Numbered from the stretch's first letter, positions 1 to 10,078 are shown. The stretch: DNA of 64,000 nt from Pseudomonas sp. JUb42 (GCF_024807945.1 NZ_JANUFD010000003.1:248001-312000), one strand, 5' to 3'. Made by a program: numbers and translations. Notes: generated by a model from the letters alone, not told the origin.

Positions 1-147
1 GCCAGCGCAGCGATGGGCTACACGGTGGACCACTTCGGCTGGGACGGTGGTTTTGTCCTGTTGCTGATCGCGTGTGTGCTGTCGATTGTCTTCCTGCTGC
101 CGACGCTTTGGCATAAGCAGGTGGCGAGTGTGAGTCGTGACAAATAA
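1..147 (+). CDS. glpT: GlpT-type organophosphate:phosphate antiporter, C-terminal end (partial)
   Basis: Only the last 48 codons are present; the gene begins before the window. The fragment reads a HFGWDGGF segment followed by one hydrophobic membrane segment and a short basic, polar cytoplasmic tail, which resembles the last helix of MFS proteins of the GlpT/UhpT (organophosphate:Pi antiporter) class. GlpT imports glycerol-3-phosphate in exchange for phosphate at the inner membrane. The assignment rests on this short tail and on the expected neighbourhood (glpT close to ubiD and rho in Pseudomonas, from memory), so a related MFS carrier is possible. Confidence 0.6.
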   Translation, partial: ASAAMGYTVDHFGWDGGFVLLLIACVLSIVFLLPTLWHKQVASVSRDK

Positions 148-179
148 CGACTGCATAATGGCTGCACGGGTGGAGTAAT

Positions 180-269
180 TGTGGGAGCGAATTCATTCGC
201 GAAAGCGGTTCCGGGTTAGAGAAATATGTTGGATGTACCGGCCCTATTCGCAAATGAATTCGTCCCACA
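180..269. repeat. REP pair (inverted, GAATTCATTCG family)
   Basis: Two inverted copies of a GTGGGAGCGAATTCATTCG-type arm (181-203 and 246-268) flank a spacer of about 42 bases. Each arm is itself a short palindrome (GCGAATTCATTCGC). It lies just after the glpT stop, the usual intergenic position of Pseudomonas REP doublets. The right arm carries small changes (CAAATGAATTCGTCCCAC). The central spacer is related, in inverted orientation, to those of the other REP doublets in the window. Confidence 0.85.
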
Positions 270-300
270 GACACAGATTTAACGCCCGCACAGGCGGCCA

Positions 301-975
301 TTAAACCGTCTGGCAATCAACCCGACAGCGTTTGAGCCGGGCCTCGAGGTTGAGGTCTGGCATGGCGTGGCTGCGCAGGGCGCTGGCGGTCTGCTCGACG
401 TAGTCGCGGGTAGTGCCGTAGCGACCGCTGGCACTGGCCAGTACCTGGCTGAGTACGCTGTCGGGCAGGTTGCCGGCGTAGCTGGGCAGATGCCGTTCCA
501 GAACAAAACCCAACGCCTGAACCCGGCGGCCGTCTTCCAGGCGGCAGCTGAGCCAGTGTGGGCGATAGGATGGATACGGCATTTCCCGTTGCCACAGTGC
601 GAGCAACGATTCCTTGAGGTTTTCTTCCGGCAGGCGGTAGGCGAAGCCACTGCATGAGCCGCCGCGGTCGAGGCCGAACACCAGCCCCGGTTGTTCCGGC
701 GTGCCGCGATGTTCGTGGGACCACAGATACAGACCGCGATGGTAGCCGTGCACGCGCCCCCGCTGGCGCTCTACGGCGGAGCATTCGGGGCGCCAGATCA
801 ATGACCCATACGCGAACAGCCAGACCGGGCCGCCATGATGGCGCTGCAAGGTATTTTCCATCGAATGGATCAATTGCTCGTGGGTCAGCTGCGGACCCAG
901 GTCAATGACCGGCGGGTACGTCAGGCCCAGGCCGTCGTGCACAGCCGTCGCCAAGCTATTGATTTGGTTGTTCAT
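301..975 (-). CDS. Gamma-glutamylcyclotransferase, ChaC family
   Basis: The 224-residue product carries the ChaC-family nucleotide-like loop FAYGSLIWRPE (about residues 54-64), followed by the HEHRGTPEQPG and GLVFGLDRGG segments typical of these enzymes. ChaC proteins act on glutathione in the cytosol, releasing 5-oxoproline and Cys-Gly. I chose the start at 975 because a purine-rich GGGGGAG ribosome-binding site lies directly upstream; a further 24 upstream codons without such a site are open but poorly supported. The gene is monocistronic between the REP doublet and an AT-rich gap at 976-1273 in which I see no gene or clear motif. Family assignment is firm; the substrate is inferred. Confidence 0.82.
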   Translation of the reverse strand: MNNQINSLATAVHDGLGLTYPPVIDLGPQLTHEQLIHSMENTLQRHHGGPVWLFAYGSLIWRPECSAVERQRGRVHGYHRGLYLWSHEHRGTPEQPGLVFGLDRGGSCSGFAYRLPEENLKESLLALWQREMPYPSYRPHWLSCRLEDGRRVQALGFVLERHLPSYAGNLPDSVLSQVLASASGRYGTTRDYVEQTASALRSHAMPDLNLEARLKRCRVDCQTV

Positions 976-1273
976 TGGGCTCCCCCTGGCCGAAGCATGA
1001 CCAGTTGTAGCGTTCCGTGCGTGCAAAAAAAGCAGTGCATCAGCCAATCAGCTTACTGGCTATATGACTATCAGACAGCCTCAAAAAGCTATCAGTCACT
1101 CTTTGACGCTGAATCGATTCAAAAACACATGATGCAATTAGTAATCCAGCAAATCTCCCGCTTGGCGCAAATTTGGGAAATGTCCTACGTTCACCGCTGA
1201 CTTTTCAGCTATCGAGCGGATAAACGCTTTGTTTATAAAACCGCCCTTTGTGAGCGATAGGCAGGGTGGCGCG

Positions 1274-1741
1274 ATGAAAGCTGTGCTGTTGGTAGCACTG
1301 ATACTGTTATGCGGTGTGGTGCAGGACACCCATGCCGGCGAAGACGGCGCGTTCTGGCAGGTCCAGAGCAGCGTCTATACCCGTCACTTCAACCCGGATC
1401 CTGAACATAACAATCGGCAAAACCTGATTGGCCTGGAGCGCAATGAGGCTTCGGGTTTGCTGTACGGGGCGGCGACTTTTCGCAATACCTACGAGCAGCG
1501 CTCGGTGTACGCCTACGGTGGCATGCGCTTCGACAGCGCCGACTATCCGCTTTACCTGAAGGTCAGCGGTGGCTTGCTGCACGGCTACCGGGGCAAGTAT
1601 CGCGACAAAATCCCCTTGAATCGCTTTGGTGTCGCGCCGCTGGTGGTTCCCGCCCTGGGCATGCATCTGGGGCCGATCACGACGGAAGTGGCGCTATTGG
1701 GCGCTTCCGTCGCGATTCTCAATCTGGGGCTGCGTTTCTAG
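1274..1741 (+). CDS. Small predicted outer-membrane beta-barrel protein, function unknown
   Basis: 155 residues. The product starts with a Sec signal peptide (MKAVLLVALILLCGV, cleavage near AHA/GED), followed by short alternating polar/aromatic stretches such as FWQVQSSVYTRHF and QRSVYAYGGMRF that look like beta-strands. It ends in LNLGLRF, and a terminal Phe is the usual signature of Gram-negative outer-membrane barrels. The start at 1274 is preferred over one 15 codons upstream because only this one opens a signal peptide and has a GGTGGCG ribosome-binding region. I recall homologues labelled as glycerol-3-phosphate transporters, probably because they sit near glpT; the sequence does not support that function. 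It could be a PagP- or PagL-like envelope protein, but no catalytic motif is evident. Confidence 0.65.
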   Translation: MKAVLLVALILLCGVVQDTHAGEDGAFWQVQSSVYTRHFNPDPEHNNRQNLIGLERNEASGLLYGAATFRNTYEQRSVYAYGGMRFDSADYPLYLKVSGGLLHGYRGKYRDKIPLNRFGVAPLVVPALGMHLGPITTEVALLGASVAILNLGLRF

Positions 1742-1747
1742 ATTCGC

Positions 1748-2716
1748 TTAGCCGCGCGGTGCATAGGCGAACACGTCGGCGCGCATCTGATGCGCGTCCA
1801 TGCCCGCAGCCACCAGGGCGTCGAGAGTGGCATAGATCATTGCCGGTGAGCCGCTGCCATACACGTGCACCCCGGACAGATCGGCCAGATCCTCGCAGAC
1901 CGCTTCGTGCAACATGCCGCAGCGGCCTTCCCAGCCGCACAGGTCGCTGACGATCTTATGCAGATACAGGTTGGGCAGGCTTTTCCATTCATCCCAATGG
2001 CGGATTTCGTAGAAGTCTTCCGGGCGACGAACGCCCCAGTACAAGTGCACCGGATGCTTGAAGCCCTTGGCGCGGCAGTGTTCGATCAGGCTGTGCATCT
2101 GCGCCATGCCGGTCCCGGCAGCGATCAGCACCAATGGCCCGTCGGGCAGCTCGGCCAGGTGGGTATCGCCAAAAGGCAGATCGACCTTGGCGATACCGTT
2201 GCGTTGCAGTTGTTCGATCAGGCTCTGGGCGCTGGCTTCGCGCACCAGCACGTGCATTTCCAGGTCGCGGCCGCTATGGGGCGCGCTGGCCAGGGAGAAC
2301 GCCGATTTCTCGCCGTTCTCGCGATGGATCATCAGGTACTGACCGGCGTGATAACGCGGCGCCTTGCCTGCTGGCGCCCGCAGCCCTACACGCCAGACAT
2401 CGCCGCCAACCTCGGCGCATTCACTGACCTGGCAGGCAAAGGTACGCACGGGCAGTTCGCCCGGTGCCAGGATACCGTCCCACAGCAGCTCACAGTCTTG
2501 CAGCGGCTCGGCGACACAGGTGTAGATCTCGCCATGGGTGAGCGTCTCGCCGTTCTGGCTGACCTGGCCCGAGACCAGCAGCGCCGCGCAGACATGGCAA
2601 TTGCCATTGCGACAGCTCTGCGGGCATTCGTAGCCCAGGCGCTGGGCGGCGTCGAGAATCCGCTCACCCGGCAAGGTTTCCAGCACTGCGCCCGATGGCT
2701 GCAAGGTTACGCGCAT
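1748..2716 (-). CDS. Ferredoxin-NAD(P)H reductase with N-terminal 2Fe-2S domain (ascD/CDP-6-deoxyglucoseen reductase-like)
   Basis: 322 residues in two parts. A plant-type 2Fe-2S ferredoxin domain occupies about 1-90, with Cys35, Cys40, Cys43 (CRNGNC HVC) and Cys67 (TCVAEP) as cluster ligands. A ferredoxin-reductase module follows, with the FAD-binding YHAGQYLMI and SFSLAS-like segment and the NAD-binding LIAAGTGMAQ loop. The protein would pass electrons from NAD(P)H through FAD to the cluster. Database names such as CDP-6-deoxy-delta-3,4-glucoseen reductase reflect family similarity only. The start overlaps the ubiD stop by one base (TGATG), so both genes are translated together; a link to UbiD or its prenylated flavin is an inference. 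Confidence 0.85.
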   Translation of the reverse strand: MRVTLQPSGAVLETLPGERILDAAQRLGYECPQSCRNGNCHVCAALLVSGQVSQNGETLTHGEIYTCVAEPLQDCELLWDGILAPGELPVRTFACQVSECAEVGGDVWRVGLRAPAGKAPRYHAGQYLMIHRENGEKSAFSLASAPHSGRDLEMHVLVREASAQSLIEQLQRNGIAKVDLPFGDTHLAELPDGPLVLIAAGTGMAQMHSLIEHCRAKGFKHPVHLYWGVRRPEDFYEIRHWDEWKSLPNLYLHKIVSDLCGWEGRCGMLHEAVCEDLADLSGVHVYGSGSPAMIYATLDALVAAGMDAHQMRADVFAYAPRG

Positions 2717-4182
2717 CAATCTATTCCCAACTGATTCCAGATGTCGTCGATCCGGCGGGTTACGGCCTCGTCCTTGACGATCGCCCGACCCCATTCGCGG
2801 GTCGTTTCACCCGGCCATTTATGCGTTGCGTCCAACCCCATCTTCGACCCCAGCCCCGATACCGGTGACGCGAAGTCCAGGTAATCGATGGGCGTGTTGT
2901 CGATCATCACCGTATCGCGCTTGGGGTCCATGCGCGTGGTGATGGCCCAGATGACGTCGTTCCAGTCACGGGCGTTGATGTCGTCGTCGGTGACAATAAC
3001 GAACTTGGTGTACATGAACTGTCGCAAAAACGACCACACGCCCAGCATCACACGCTTGGCATGACCCGGGTACTGCTTCTTCATGGTCACGACGGCCATG
3101 CGGTAGGAGCAGCCTTCGGGCGGCAGGTAGAAGTCGGTGATCTCCGGAAACTGCTTTTGCAGGATCGGTACGAACACTTCGTTCAGCGCCACGCCGAGAA
3201 TGGCTGGCTCATCCGGTGGCCGGCCGGTGTAGGTGCTGTGGTAAATCGGCTTGATGCGATGGGTGATGCGCTGCACGGTAAACACCGGGAAGCTGTCGAC
3301 TTCGTTGTAATAGCCGGTGTGGTCGCCATATGGACCTTCATCGGCCATTTCGTTCGGATAGATCACCCCTTCCAGAACGAATTCGGCGCTGGCCGGGACC
3401 TGCAGGTCGTTGCCACGGCATTTGATCAGCTCGGTGCGACTGCCCCGCAGTAGGCCGGCGAAGGCATATTCGGAGAGGCTGTCCGGCACCGGCGTCACGG
3501 CGCCGAGAATAGTCGCAGGGTCTGCGCCCAGGGCCACGGCCACCGGGAACGGCTCGCCGGGGTGCTTGTCCTTCCACTCCTTGAAGTCCAGGGCGCCGCC
3601 GCGATGGCTGAGCCAGCGCATGATGACTTTGTTGCGACCGATGACCTGCTGGCGATAGATGCCCAGGTTCTGCCGCTCCTTGTTCGGCCCGCGAGTGACG
3701 GTCAGGCCCCAGGTGATCAGCGGGGCGACGTCGCCCGGCCAGCAGGTCTGCACCGGCAACATGCCGAGGTCGACATCGTCACCGTCGATGACGATTTCCT
3801 GGCAAGGCGCGTCCTTGACCACTTTCGGCGCCATGGCGATGACTTTCTTGAAGATCGGCAGCTTGGACCAGGCATCTTTCAAGCCCTTGGGCGGCTCGGG
3901 CTCCTTGAGGAATGCCAGCAGCTTGCCGATCTCGCGCAGTTCTTCGGTCGATTCGGCGCCCATGCCCATGGCCACGCGCTCAGGCGTGCCGAACAGGTTG
4001 CCGAGCACCGGAATGTCGAAGCCGGTGGGTTTTTCAAAGAGCAGTGCCGGGCCCTTGGCGCGCAAGGTCCGGTCACAGACTTCGGTCATTTCCAGCACAG
4101 GGGAAATGGGCACTTGGATGCGTTTCAGCTCTCCGCGCTGCTCTAACTGCTGCACGAAATCGCGTAGGTCGTTGAATTTCAT
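2716..4182 (-). CDS. ubiD: 4-hydroxy-3-polyprenylbenzoate decarboxylase UbiD
   Basis: 488 residues, the usual UbiD length. It decarboxylates 3-polyprenyl-4-hydroxybenzoate in ubiquinone synthesis using prenylated FMN supplied by UbiX (not in this window). Recognisable parts are [14 protein letters not shown] at the start, [16 protein letters not shown] and [10 protein letters not shown] around the cofactor site, the acidic [11 protein letters not shown] segment and the C-terminal [12 protein letters not shown]. The start at 4182 is the MKFNDL methionine typical of the family; an earlier ATG four codons upstream is not needed. It is the first gene of a two-gene transcript with the reductase. 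Confidence 0.95.
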   Translation of the reverse strand: MKFNDLRDFVQQLEQRGELKRIQVPISPVLEMTEVCDRTLRAKGPALLFEKPTGFDIPVLGNLFGTPERVAMGMGAESTEELREIGKLLAFLKEPEPPKGLKDAWSKLPIFKKVIAMAPKVVKDAPCQEIVIDGDDVDLGMLPVQTCWPGDVAPLITWGLTVTRGPNKERQNLGIYRQQVIGRNKVIMRWLSHRGGALDFKEWKDKHPGEPFPVAVALGADPATILGAVTPVPDSLSEYAFAGLLRGSRTELIKCRGNDLQVPASAEFVLEGVIYPNEMADEGPYGDHTGYYNEVDSFPVFTVQRITHRIKPIYHSTYTGRPPDEPAILGVALNEVFVPILQKQFPEITDFYLPPEGCSYRMAVVTMKKQYPGHAKRVMLGVWSFLRQFMYTKFVIVTDDDINARDWNDVIWAITTRMDPKRDTVMIDNTPIDYLDFASPVSGLGSKMGLDATHKWPGETTREWGRAIVKDEAVTRRIDDIWNQLGID

Positions 4183-4252
4183 TAACCCGGCCACTCATAA
4201 AATAGACGCACATCCTACCTGCTCTGAAGCATGGCGCCATCCTTGGAGCGTG

Positions 4253-6208
4253 CTAACGGGCGTTTTCGCTCAAGAAGATCGGGGCCAACAGCGGCTTCAT
4301 GCGCTCGCCGCCCTGATCCGACAGGTGATTTTCGTCCATGTACTGCGAATAACCGTCGAACTCGGCCCGACAGACACCCGACTGACACAGCAGTGGCGCC
4401 GGGTCGAGCACCTGCACCTGCGGGTCCTGTACGCTGAGGCGATGGAATAGCGTGGCGAGAAAATGCTGGCGCTCTTGATGCTCGGCCAAAGGTCGCCCGA
4501 CGGCTTCGGCAGAGCGCCCGACCATTGCCAGGCTGCTCAGGCGGGCTACGGTGCCCTGGCGTTGCAGCGGCACCTCCTTGAAAATCCATACCCGCGCCCC
4601 GGCTGCACGCAGGGCGGCAATCATGCGCGTCAGATCGCGCGCTACCTGCTGTTCGGCGTCAGGCACGTTGTCACGGTGATACAACACATGCTCGCGGTCG
4701 CCATCCTCTTCGCCGTAGAGGTACAAGCTCCAGCGCGCGGCGAGGATCACGTCATGAATCTTGTGTTGCTTGACTGCTTCCAGAGTCCGGGCGTTGAAGT
4801 CCTGGCATTGGTCGCGGGTTTCGTGGCTCTGGATCGGCGGGCAACCGGACAGGGCCGCCAGCCACACGGCGATGCCATAGCGCCGGGCATCAGCCTGAAT
4901 GGCGGGCAGCAGCGCGGCGGCATGGCTGTCGCCCCAGACCAGTTGCACGGGCGGGGTGTTTTCATCGCCGCCGAATCGGCAAATTTTGTCCAGGTCCGGG
5001 CTGTCCTTCTGCAGCAGGCAGTCCATTTGCCCTTGCTGCCAGTCCCGGGCTTCGGCGTAGCGCATGGCCTGACCTGACAGGCGTTCGGGCACGCCATCGA
5101 CGGAGCGAACCCATTGGCCCGCCAAGCCCAACACCAACAGGCAAACCAGACCTGCCGAGAGCATCGAACGCTGGCTGACGAAAAACTGCTTTTCCCGGAA
5201 CGGCAGTTCGACGAAGCGCCAGGTCAGGCAGGCCAGGGCGACGCTGAGGGCGATCCAGGCCCAGGCTTCCAGTGGCTGCATGCCGTCGATCGAAATGGCA
5301 TTGGCGTAGACGAAAACCGGCCAGTGCCACAGGTACAGCGAATAGGAAATCAGCCCGACCGCCACCAGCCAGCGTAGGCTGAGCAGGCGGCCAACCACGG
5401 TCGCAGCCTGGCCGTTGGCCCAGATCATCGCCGTGGCGCCCAGCACAGGAAATAGCGCCGCCCAGCCGGGGAACAGGGTTTCTCTATCGAAAAAGAACAG
5501 GGCGTACAGCACCGCCAACAGGCCTGCCAGGCTGACGCTTTCGAAGACCCACGGCTTGGGTTTGTGTTGTAGCGGCGGCAATATGGCCAGCATCGCTCCG
5601 CACAGCAGTTCCCACGCGCGCATGGGCAACAGGAAGAACGCCGCATCCGGTTCGCGTTTGATCACCCAGACGTTAAGCCCGAACGACACCAGCAACAGCC
5701 CGAACAGCAGCCATCTCCAGTGGCGCATATAGCGGCTGAGCAGCACCAGCAGCAACGGGAAGAAAATGTAGTACTGCTCTTCCACCGACAGTGACCAGGT
5801 GTGCAGCAGCGGTTTGAAGTCCGAAGCGGGGTTGAAATAGCTGTCCTGGCGCATGAACAGGATGTTGGAGATAAACATGGCCTGGTAGCGCGCGGCCCGG
5901 CCCAGCTGCGAGTAATCGTGGGGCGTGAGCAGCAGCCAGCCCGCGGCCAGAGTCGCCAGAATGACCACGCTCAGGGCGGGAATGATGCGCCGCGCCCGGC
6001 GCGCCCAGAAGTCGACGAAACTGAAGCGCCCTGCCGCGATTTCGCGGCAGATCACGGCGGTGATCAGATAGCCGGAGATGACGAAGAATACGTCGACGCC
6101 GACAAAGCCGCCGCTCACCCCGCCCAGGCCGAAGTGGAACAGCACCACGGGAATGACCGCCAGCGCCCGTAGACCGTCGATGTCGCGCCGATTGCCAAAG
6201 GTATGCAT
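4253..6208 (-). CDS. OafA/YrhL-type acyltransferase with C-terminal SGNH domain
   Basis: 651 residues. The N-terminal half is an acyltransferase-3 membrane domain of about ten helices, opening with RRDIDGLRALAVIPVVLFHF and GVDVFFVISGYLI; the YLWHWPVFVY segment near residue 290 is a family hallmark. The C-terminal part (about 390-651) is a soluble SGNH-like domain with VWGDSHAAALLPA and a late DENHLSDQGG segment holding the Asp/His pair. Such fusions O-acetylate lipopolysaccharide or exopolysaccharide sugars across the inner membrane. The gene sits alone between rho and ubiD and is probably an accessory insertion; the actual glycan is unknown. Confidence 0.88.
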   Translation of the reverse strand: MHTFGNRRDIDGLRALAVIPVVLFHFGLGGVSGGFVGVDVFFVISGYLITAVICREIAAGRFSFVDFWARRARRIIPALSVVILATLAAGWLLLTPHDYSQLGRAARYQAMFISNILFMRQDSYFNPASDFKPLLHTWSLSVEEQYYIFFPLLLVLLSRYMRHWRWLLFGLLLVSFGLNVWVIKREPDAAFFLLPMRAWELLCGAMLAILPPLQHKPKPWVFESVSLAGLLAVLYALFFFDRETLFPGWAALFPVLGATAMIWANGQAATVVGRLLSLRWLVAVGLISYSLYLWHWPVFVYANAISIDGMQPLEAWAWIALSVALACLTWRFVELPFREKQFFVSQRSMLSAGLVCLLVLGLAGQWVRSVDGVPERLSGQAMRYAEARDWQQGQMDCLLQKDSPDLDKICRFGGDENTPPVQLVWGDSHAAALLPAIQADARRYGIAVWLAALSGCPPIQSHETRDQCQDFNARTLEAVKQHKIHDVILAARWSLYLYGEEDGDREHVLYHRDNVPDAEQQVARDLTRMIAALRAAGARVWIFKEVPLQRQGTVARLSSLAMVGRSAEAVGRPLAEHQERQHFLATLFHRLSVQDPQVQVLDPAPLLCQSGVCRAEFDGYSQYMDENHLSDQGGERMKPLLAPIFLSENAR

Positions 6209-6243
6209 AGGACTCCCTGTCTGTGCTGTCCCAAAAGAAACGC

Positions 6244-6276
6244 AAAAAAAATGGTGTCCCTAAGGACACCATTTTT
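6244..6276 (-). terminator. rho gene terminator
   Basis: A perfect 9-bp stem (6251-6259 with 6264-6272, loop CTAA) is flanked by A-runs on the left and T-runs on the right, so on the minus strand it ends in a U-tract directly after rho. The A/T symmetry suggests it works in both directions. It separates rho from the acyltransferase gene. Confidence 0.85.
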
Positions 6277-6294
6277 ATCGAGCGGTTCAGCCGA

Positions 6295-7554
<1,260 letters not shown>

Positions 7555-7730
7555 ATGGGAATGACGTAATCATGTATGGAGGGAGAAATTAAGCTTTGGG
7601 AGCTTAAAGAGGCTGCGCCGCAGAGAAGGCGAAAGGATCGCGAACAAGCATCGAAAGGAGAGCGTCGGCGACGGCTAGCAGGGGGCAGCGGAGAAACCGT
7701 TGCGGGGCCGAATTTAACACTTGATTTTCA
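7555..7730 (-). ncRNA. Structured rho leader (candidate Pseudomon-Rho RNA motif)
   Basis: The stretch upstream of rho contains several self-complementary segments: TTAAGCT/AGCTTAA (7589-7595 with 7601-7607), the CTGCGCCGCAG palindrome near 7613, the CGTCGGCGACG palindrome near 7664 and a GC-rich AACCGTTGCGG segment. A conserved RNA named Pseudomon-Rho has been described upstream of rho in pseudomonads by comparative genomics; position and hairpin content fit. I could not compare against the covariance model, so the exact borders are approximate. Confidence 0.5.
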
Positions 7731-7751
7731 GGACGTCTAGTGCGAATCCCG

Positions 7752-7778
7752 AAAAAAACCCCGCTATTTGCGGGGCTT
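7752..7778 (-). terminator. trxA terminator
   Basis: CCCCGC (7759-7764) and GCGGGG (7770-7775) form a six-base stem with a TATTT loop; on the minus strand it is followed by a run of seven U, directly after the trxA stop at 7788. Confidence 0.88.
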
Positions 7779-7787
7779 TATGCATCA

Positions 7788-8117
7788 TCAGATGTTTGCA
7801 TCCAGGAATGCTTGCAGCTGCGATTTCGACAGGGCGCCGACCTTGGTGGCCGCGACTTCGCCGTCCTTGAACAGCATCAGGGTCGGGATACCACGTACGC
7901 CGTGCTTGGCCGGGGTTTCCTGGTTCTCGTCGATGTTCAGCTTGGCGATGGTCAGTTTGCCTTCGTAAGTACCGGCAATGTCGTCCAGCACAGGCGCGAT
8001 CATTTTGCATGGGCCGCACCACTCAGCCCAGTAATCCACCAGCACAGGGCCGGAAGCCTTGAGGACGTCGGCTTCGAAGCTCGCATCGCTAACGTGTTTG
8101 ATCAGGTCGCTACTCAT
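7788..8117 (-). CDS. trxA: Thioredoxin 1
   Basis: 109 residues, standard thioredoxin size. The redox motif WCGPCK has its cysteines at 34 and 37, and the cis-proline loop RGIPTLMLF follows at about residues 74-82. It keeps cytosolic protein thiols reduced, taking electrons from thioredoxin reductase. A TATGAT element at 8155-8160 (minus) is a plausible -10 box. The gene stands upstream of rho in the same direction but has its own terminator. Confidence 0.97.
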   Translation of the reverse strand: MSSDLIKHVSDASFEADVLKASGPVLVDYWAEWCGPCKMIAPVLDDIAGTYEGKLTIAKLNIDENQETPAKHGVRGIPTLMLFKDGEVAATKVGALSKSQLQAFLDANI

Positions 8118-8238
8118 GAAATTCTCCGAGGTCGTAGGCTAAAAAACGTGCACCATCATAGCGGGCCTCGTCCTGTACAGGAAGCTGATGATCATTGAGC
8201 CTTACTATGGTTGCGTTTAAGTGGCCTTATGGCACTGC

Positions 8239-8943
8239 TCAGCCAGTCGGTGCCGTGAAGACAATACCGGTGCGCAATGCTGCGCCGCGGATATGCTCCT
8301 GCATGGCTTTTTGCGCGGGCCCGGCGGCATGTCGCCCTAGCGAACGGAGGATCTTGCGGTGCTCCTGCCAGGTTTCCATGGCTCTGCCGGCGCGGATGAA
8401 CGGTAGCTTCTGGCTTTCCAGAAAAATGTCCGCACCCGCCGTGATGATCCCGAGAATGGCCTGATTGCCACTGGCTACGAGGATATGCCGGTGGAATTCG
8501 AAGTCCAGGCGCGCGGCGGCCTCGAAATCGCTGGCGCGTAATTCCAGGCGCATGGCTTCGACATTGTCTTCCAGGATGTCGTGTTCGTCGGCGGTCAGGG
8601 TCACGGCGGCCAGCCCGGCAGCGAAGCCTTCCAGAGCGTAACGCAGCTGAAAAGTGTCGGACGGTGAAGCCTGGGCGGCGAATGGCCAGGAAAATCCACT
8701 GCTGCGCTGTTCTGGTTCAGAAAGCGACTGGACGAATACGCCCTTGCCCGGCTGCACGCTGACCATGCCCAGGGCGCTCAGCGACGACAATGCTTCGCGC
8801 AGTGAAGCGCGGCTGACACCCAGCAATAGCGCCAGATCCCGCTGCGAGGGCAGGCTGTCGCCGGGTTGATAGCCTTGCTCGACAATCAATTTACGGATTG
8901 CCCGGAAGGCTGTTTCAGGTACTGCAATCGGATTCTGAGGCAT
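8239..8943 (-). CDS. GntR-family (FadR subfamily) transcriptional regulator
   Basis: 234 residues. The N-terminal winged helix-turn-helix (about 8-75) contains GDSLPSQRDLALLLGVSRASLREALSSL, the classic GntR recognition region. The C-terminal FCD domain (about 90-225) has the LDFEFHRHILVASGN stretch whose histidine belongs to the metal/ligand pocket. The gene is divergent from a polar amino-acid ABC operon. A perfect FadR-type palindrome lies in the shared intergenic region and a degenerate copy (CTGGTCAGTCC, near 8954) sits just upstream of its own start codon, so it very likely represses both itself and the transporter. The inducer is unknown, presumably the transported compound or a product of it. 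Confidence 0.9.
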   Translation of the reverse strand: MPQNPIAVPETAFRAIRKLIVEQGYQPGDSLPSQRDLALLLGVSRASLREALSSLSALGMVSVQPGKGVFVQSLSEPEQRSSGFSWPFAAQASPSDTFQLRYALEGFAAGLAAVTLTADEHDILEDNVEAMRLELRASDFEAAARLDFEFHRHILVASGNQAILGIITAGADIFLESQKLPFIRAGRAMETWQEHRKILRSLGRHAAGPAQKAMQEHIRGAALRTGIVFTAPTG

Positions 8944-9068
8944 AACTGTTCAGGCTGGTCAGTCCGGGAAAACTTCCTTTTATAGACATCCGAACAATCC
9001 GGCAAGCGACGCCCAGGCGTGGCGCGCCGGGGCTTTTGGGCGCTCCAAAGCGGTGCGCCTGAGGTCTT

Positions 9069-9083
9069 ACTGGTCTGACCAGT
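9069..9083. promoter_or_regulatory. Operator for the divergent FadR-type regulator
   Basis: ACTGGTC-T-GACCAGT is a perfect 7+1+7 palindrome and fits the TGGTCNGACCA pattern known for FadR-subfamily GntR proteins. It lies between the regulator and the ABC operon. The rest of the 8944-9256 gap holds a REP-like palindrome and the operon ribosome-binding site. Confidence 0.75.
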
Positions 9084-9103
9084 CGGAGGTGCGGGTACCT
9101 TCC

Positions 9104-9155
9104 GTAGAACCAGCTTAAGTCGGGAGATCGCCCTCCCGGCTTAAGCCGGTCCTAC
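9104..9155. repeat. Compact REP-like palindrome (GGCTTAAGCCGG family)
   Basis: Arms GTAGAACCAGCTTAAGTCGG (9104-9123) and CCGGCTTAAGCCGGTCCTAC (9136-9155) are inverted copies separated by only about 12 bases. The arm consensus is close to that of the REP doublet at 29253-29346. It could also act as a hairpin in the leader of the ABC operon. Confidence 0.65.
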
Positions 9156-9256
9156 ATAGAGGTGATGATTGCTGGCAAAAGCCCATGAATGGCATGGGCT
9201 GTGCACTGCACTGGATATCGCAACGAACCCTCTTTCGCACGAACCGGAGATTTCCT

Positions 9257-10042
9257 ATGACCAAGCGTTACAGCGCCCTGCTCTCTGCTCTGTTTGCCAG
9301 CCTGATGCTCAGCCAGGCACCTGCCCATGCCAATGGCCTGGACGACATCACGGCGCGTGGCACCTTGAAGGTCGCGGTGCCTCAGGACTTCCCGCCGTTC
9401 GGTTCGGTCGGCCCGGACATGAAGCCGCGCGGTCTGGATATCGATACTGCACAGCTGCTGGCTGACCAGCTCAAGGTCAAGCTTGAGCTGACTCCGGTCA
9501 ACAGCACCAACCGCATCCCTTACCTGACCACCGGCAAGGTCGATCTGGTCATCTCCAGCCTGGGCAAGAACCCGGATCGCGAGAAGGTCATCGACTTCTC
9601 CCGCGCCTACGCGCCGTTCTATCTGGCGGTGTTTGGCCCGCCTGAAGCGGCCATCGCCAATGTTGACGATCTCAAAGGCAAAACCATCAGCGTGACCCGT
9701 GGTGCTATCGAAGATATCGAGCTGACCGCCGTTGCGCCGAAAGAGGCCACCATCAAGCGCTTCGAGGACAACAACTCCACCATCGCCGCTTACCTGGCCA
9801 ACCAGACCGACCTGATCGCCAGCGGCAACGTGGTGATGGTTGCGATCAGCGAGAAGAACCCCAAGCGCATCCCGGCGCTGAAAGTGAAGCTCAAGGATTC
9901 GCCGGTCTACGTCGGTGTGAACAAGGGCCAGCCTGAGCTGCTCGCCAAGGTCAACGAGATCCTCAACGGTGCCAAGGCTGACGGCGCGCTGGAGAAGAAC
10001 TCCCAGACCTGGCTCAAGCAACCTCTGCCAGCCGATCTTTGA
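9257..10042 (+). CDS. Polar amino-acid ABC transporter, periplasmic substrate-binding protein
   Basis: 261 residues from the ATG at 9257, which follows GGAGATTTCCT and opens a clear signal peptide (MTKRYSALLSALFASLMLS, cleavage after AHA). The mature part is a family 3 solute-binding protein: GTLKVAVPQDFPPFG, GLDIDTAQLLADQLKVKLEL, TTGKVDLVISSLGKNPDREKVIDFS. The basic and acidic residues of the usual amino-acid-binding pattern (R in NPDREK, D near the end) are visible, but the exact ligand cannot be read from sequence. First gene of a four-gene operon with two permeases and an ATPase. Confidence 0.92.
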   Translation: MTKRYSALLSALFASLMLSQAPAHANGLDDITARGTLKVAVPQDFPPFGSVGPDMKPRGLDIDTAQLLADQLKVKLELTPVNSTNRIPYLTTGKVDLVISSLGKNPDREKVIDFSRAYAPFYLAVFGPPEAAIANVDDLKGKTISVTRGAIEDIELTAVAPKEATIKRFEDNNSTIAAYLANQTDLIASGNVVMVAISEKNPKRIPALKVKLKDSPVYVGVNKGQPELLAKVNEILNGAKADGALEKNSQTWLKQPLPADL

Positions 10043-10078
10043 TCGCCCAGCTCTGATCACCGCGTCCGGGAACTGCCA

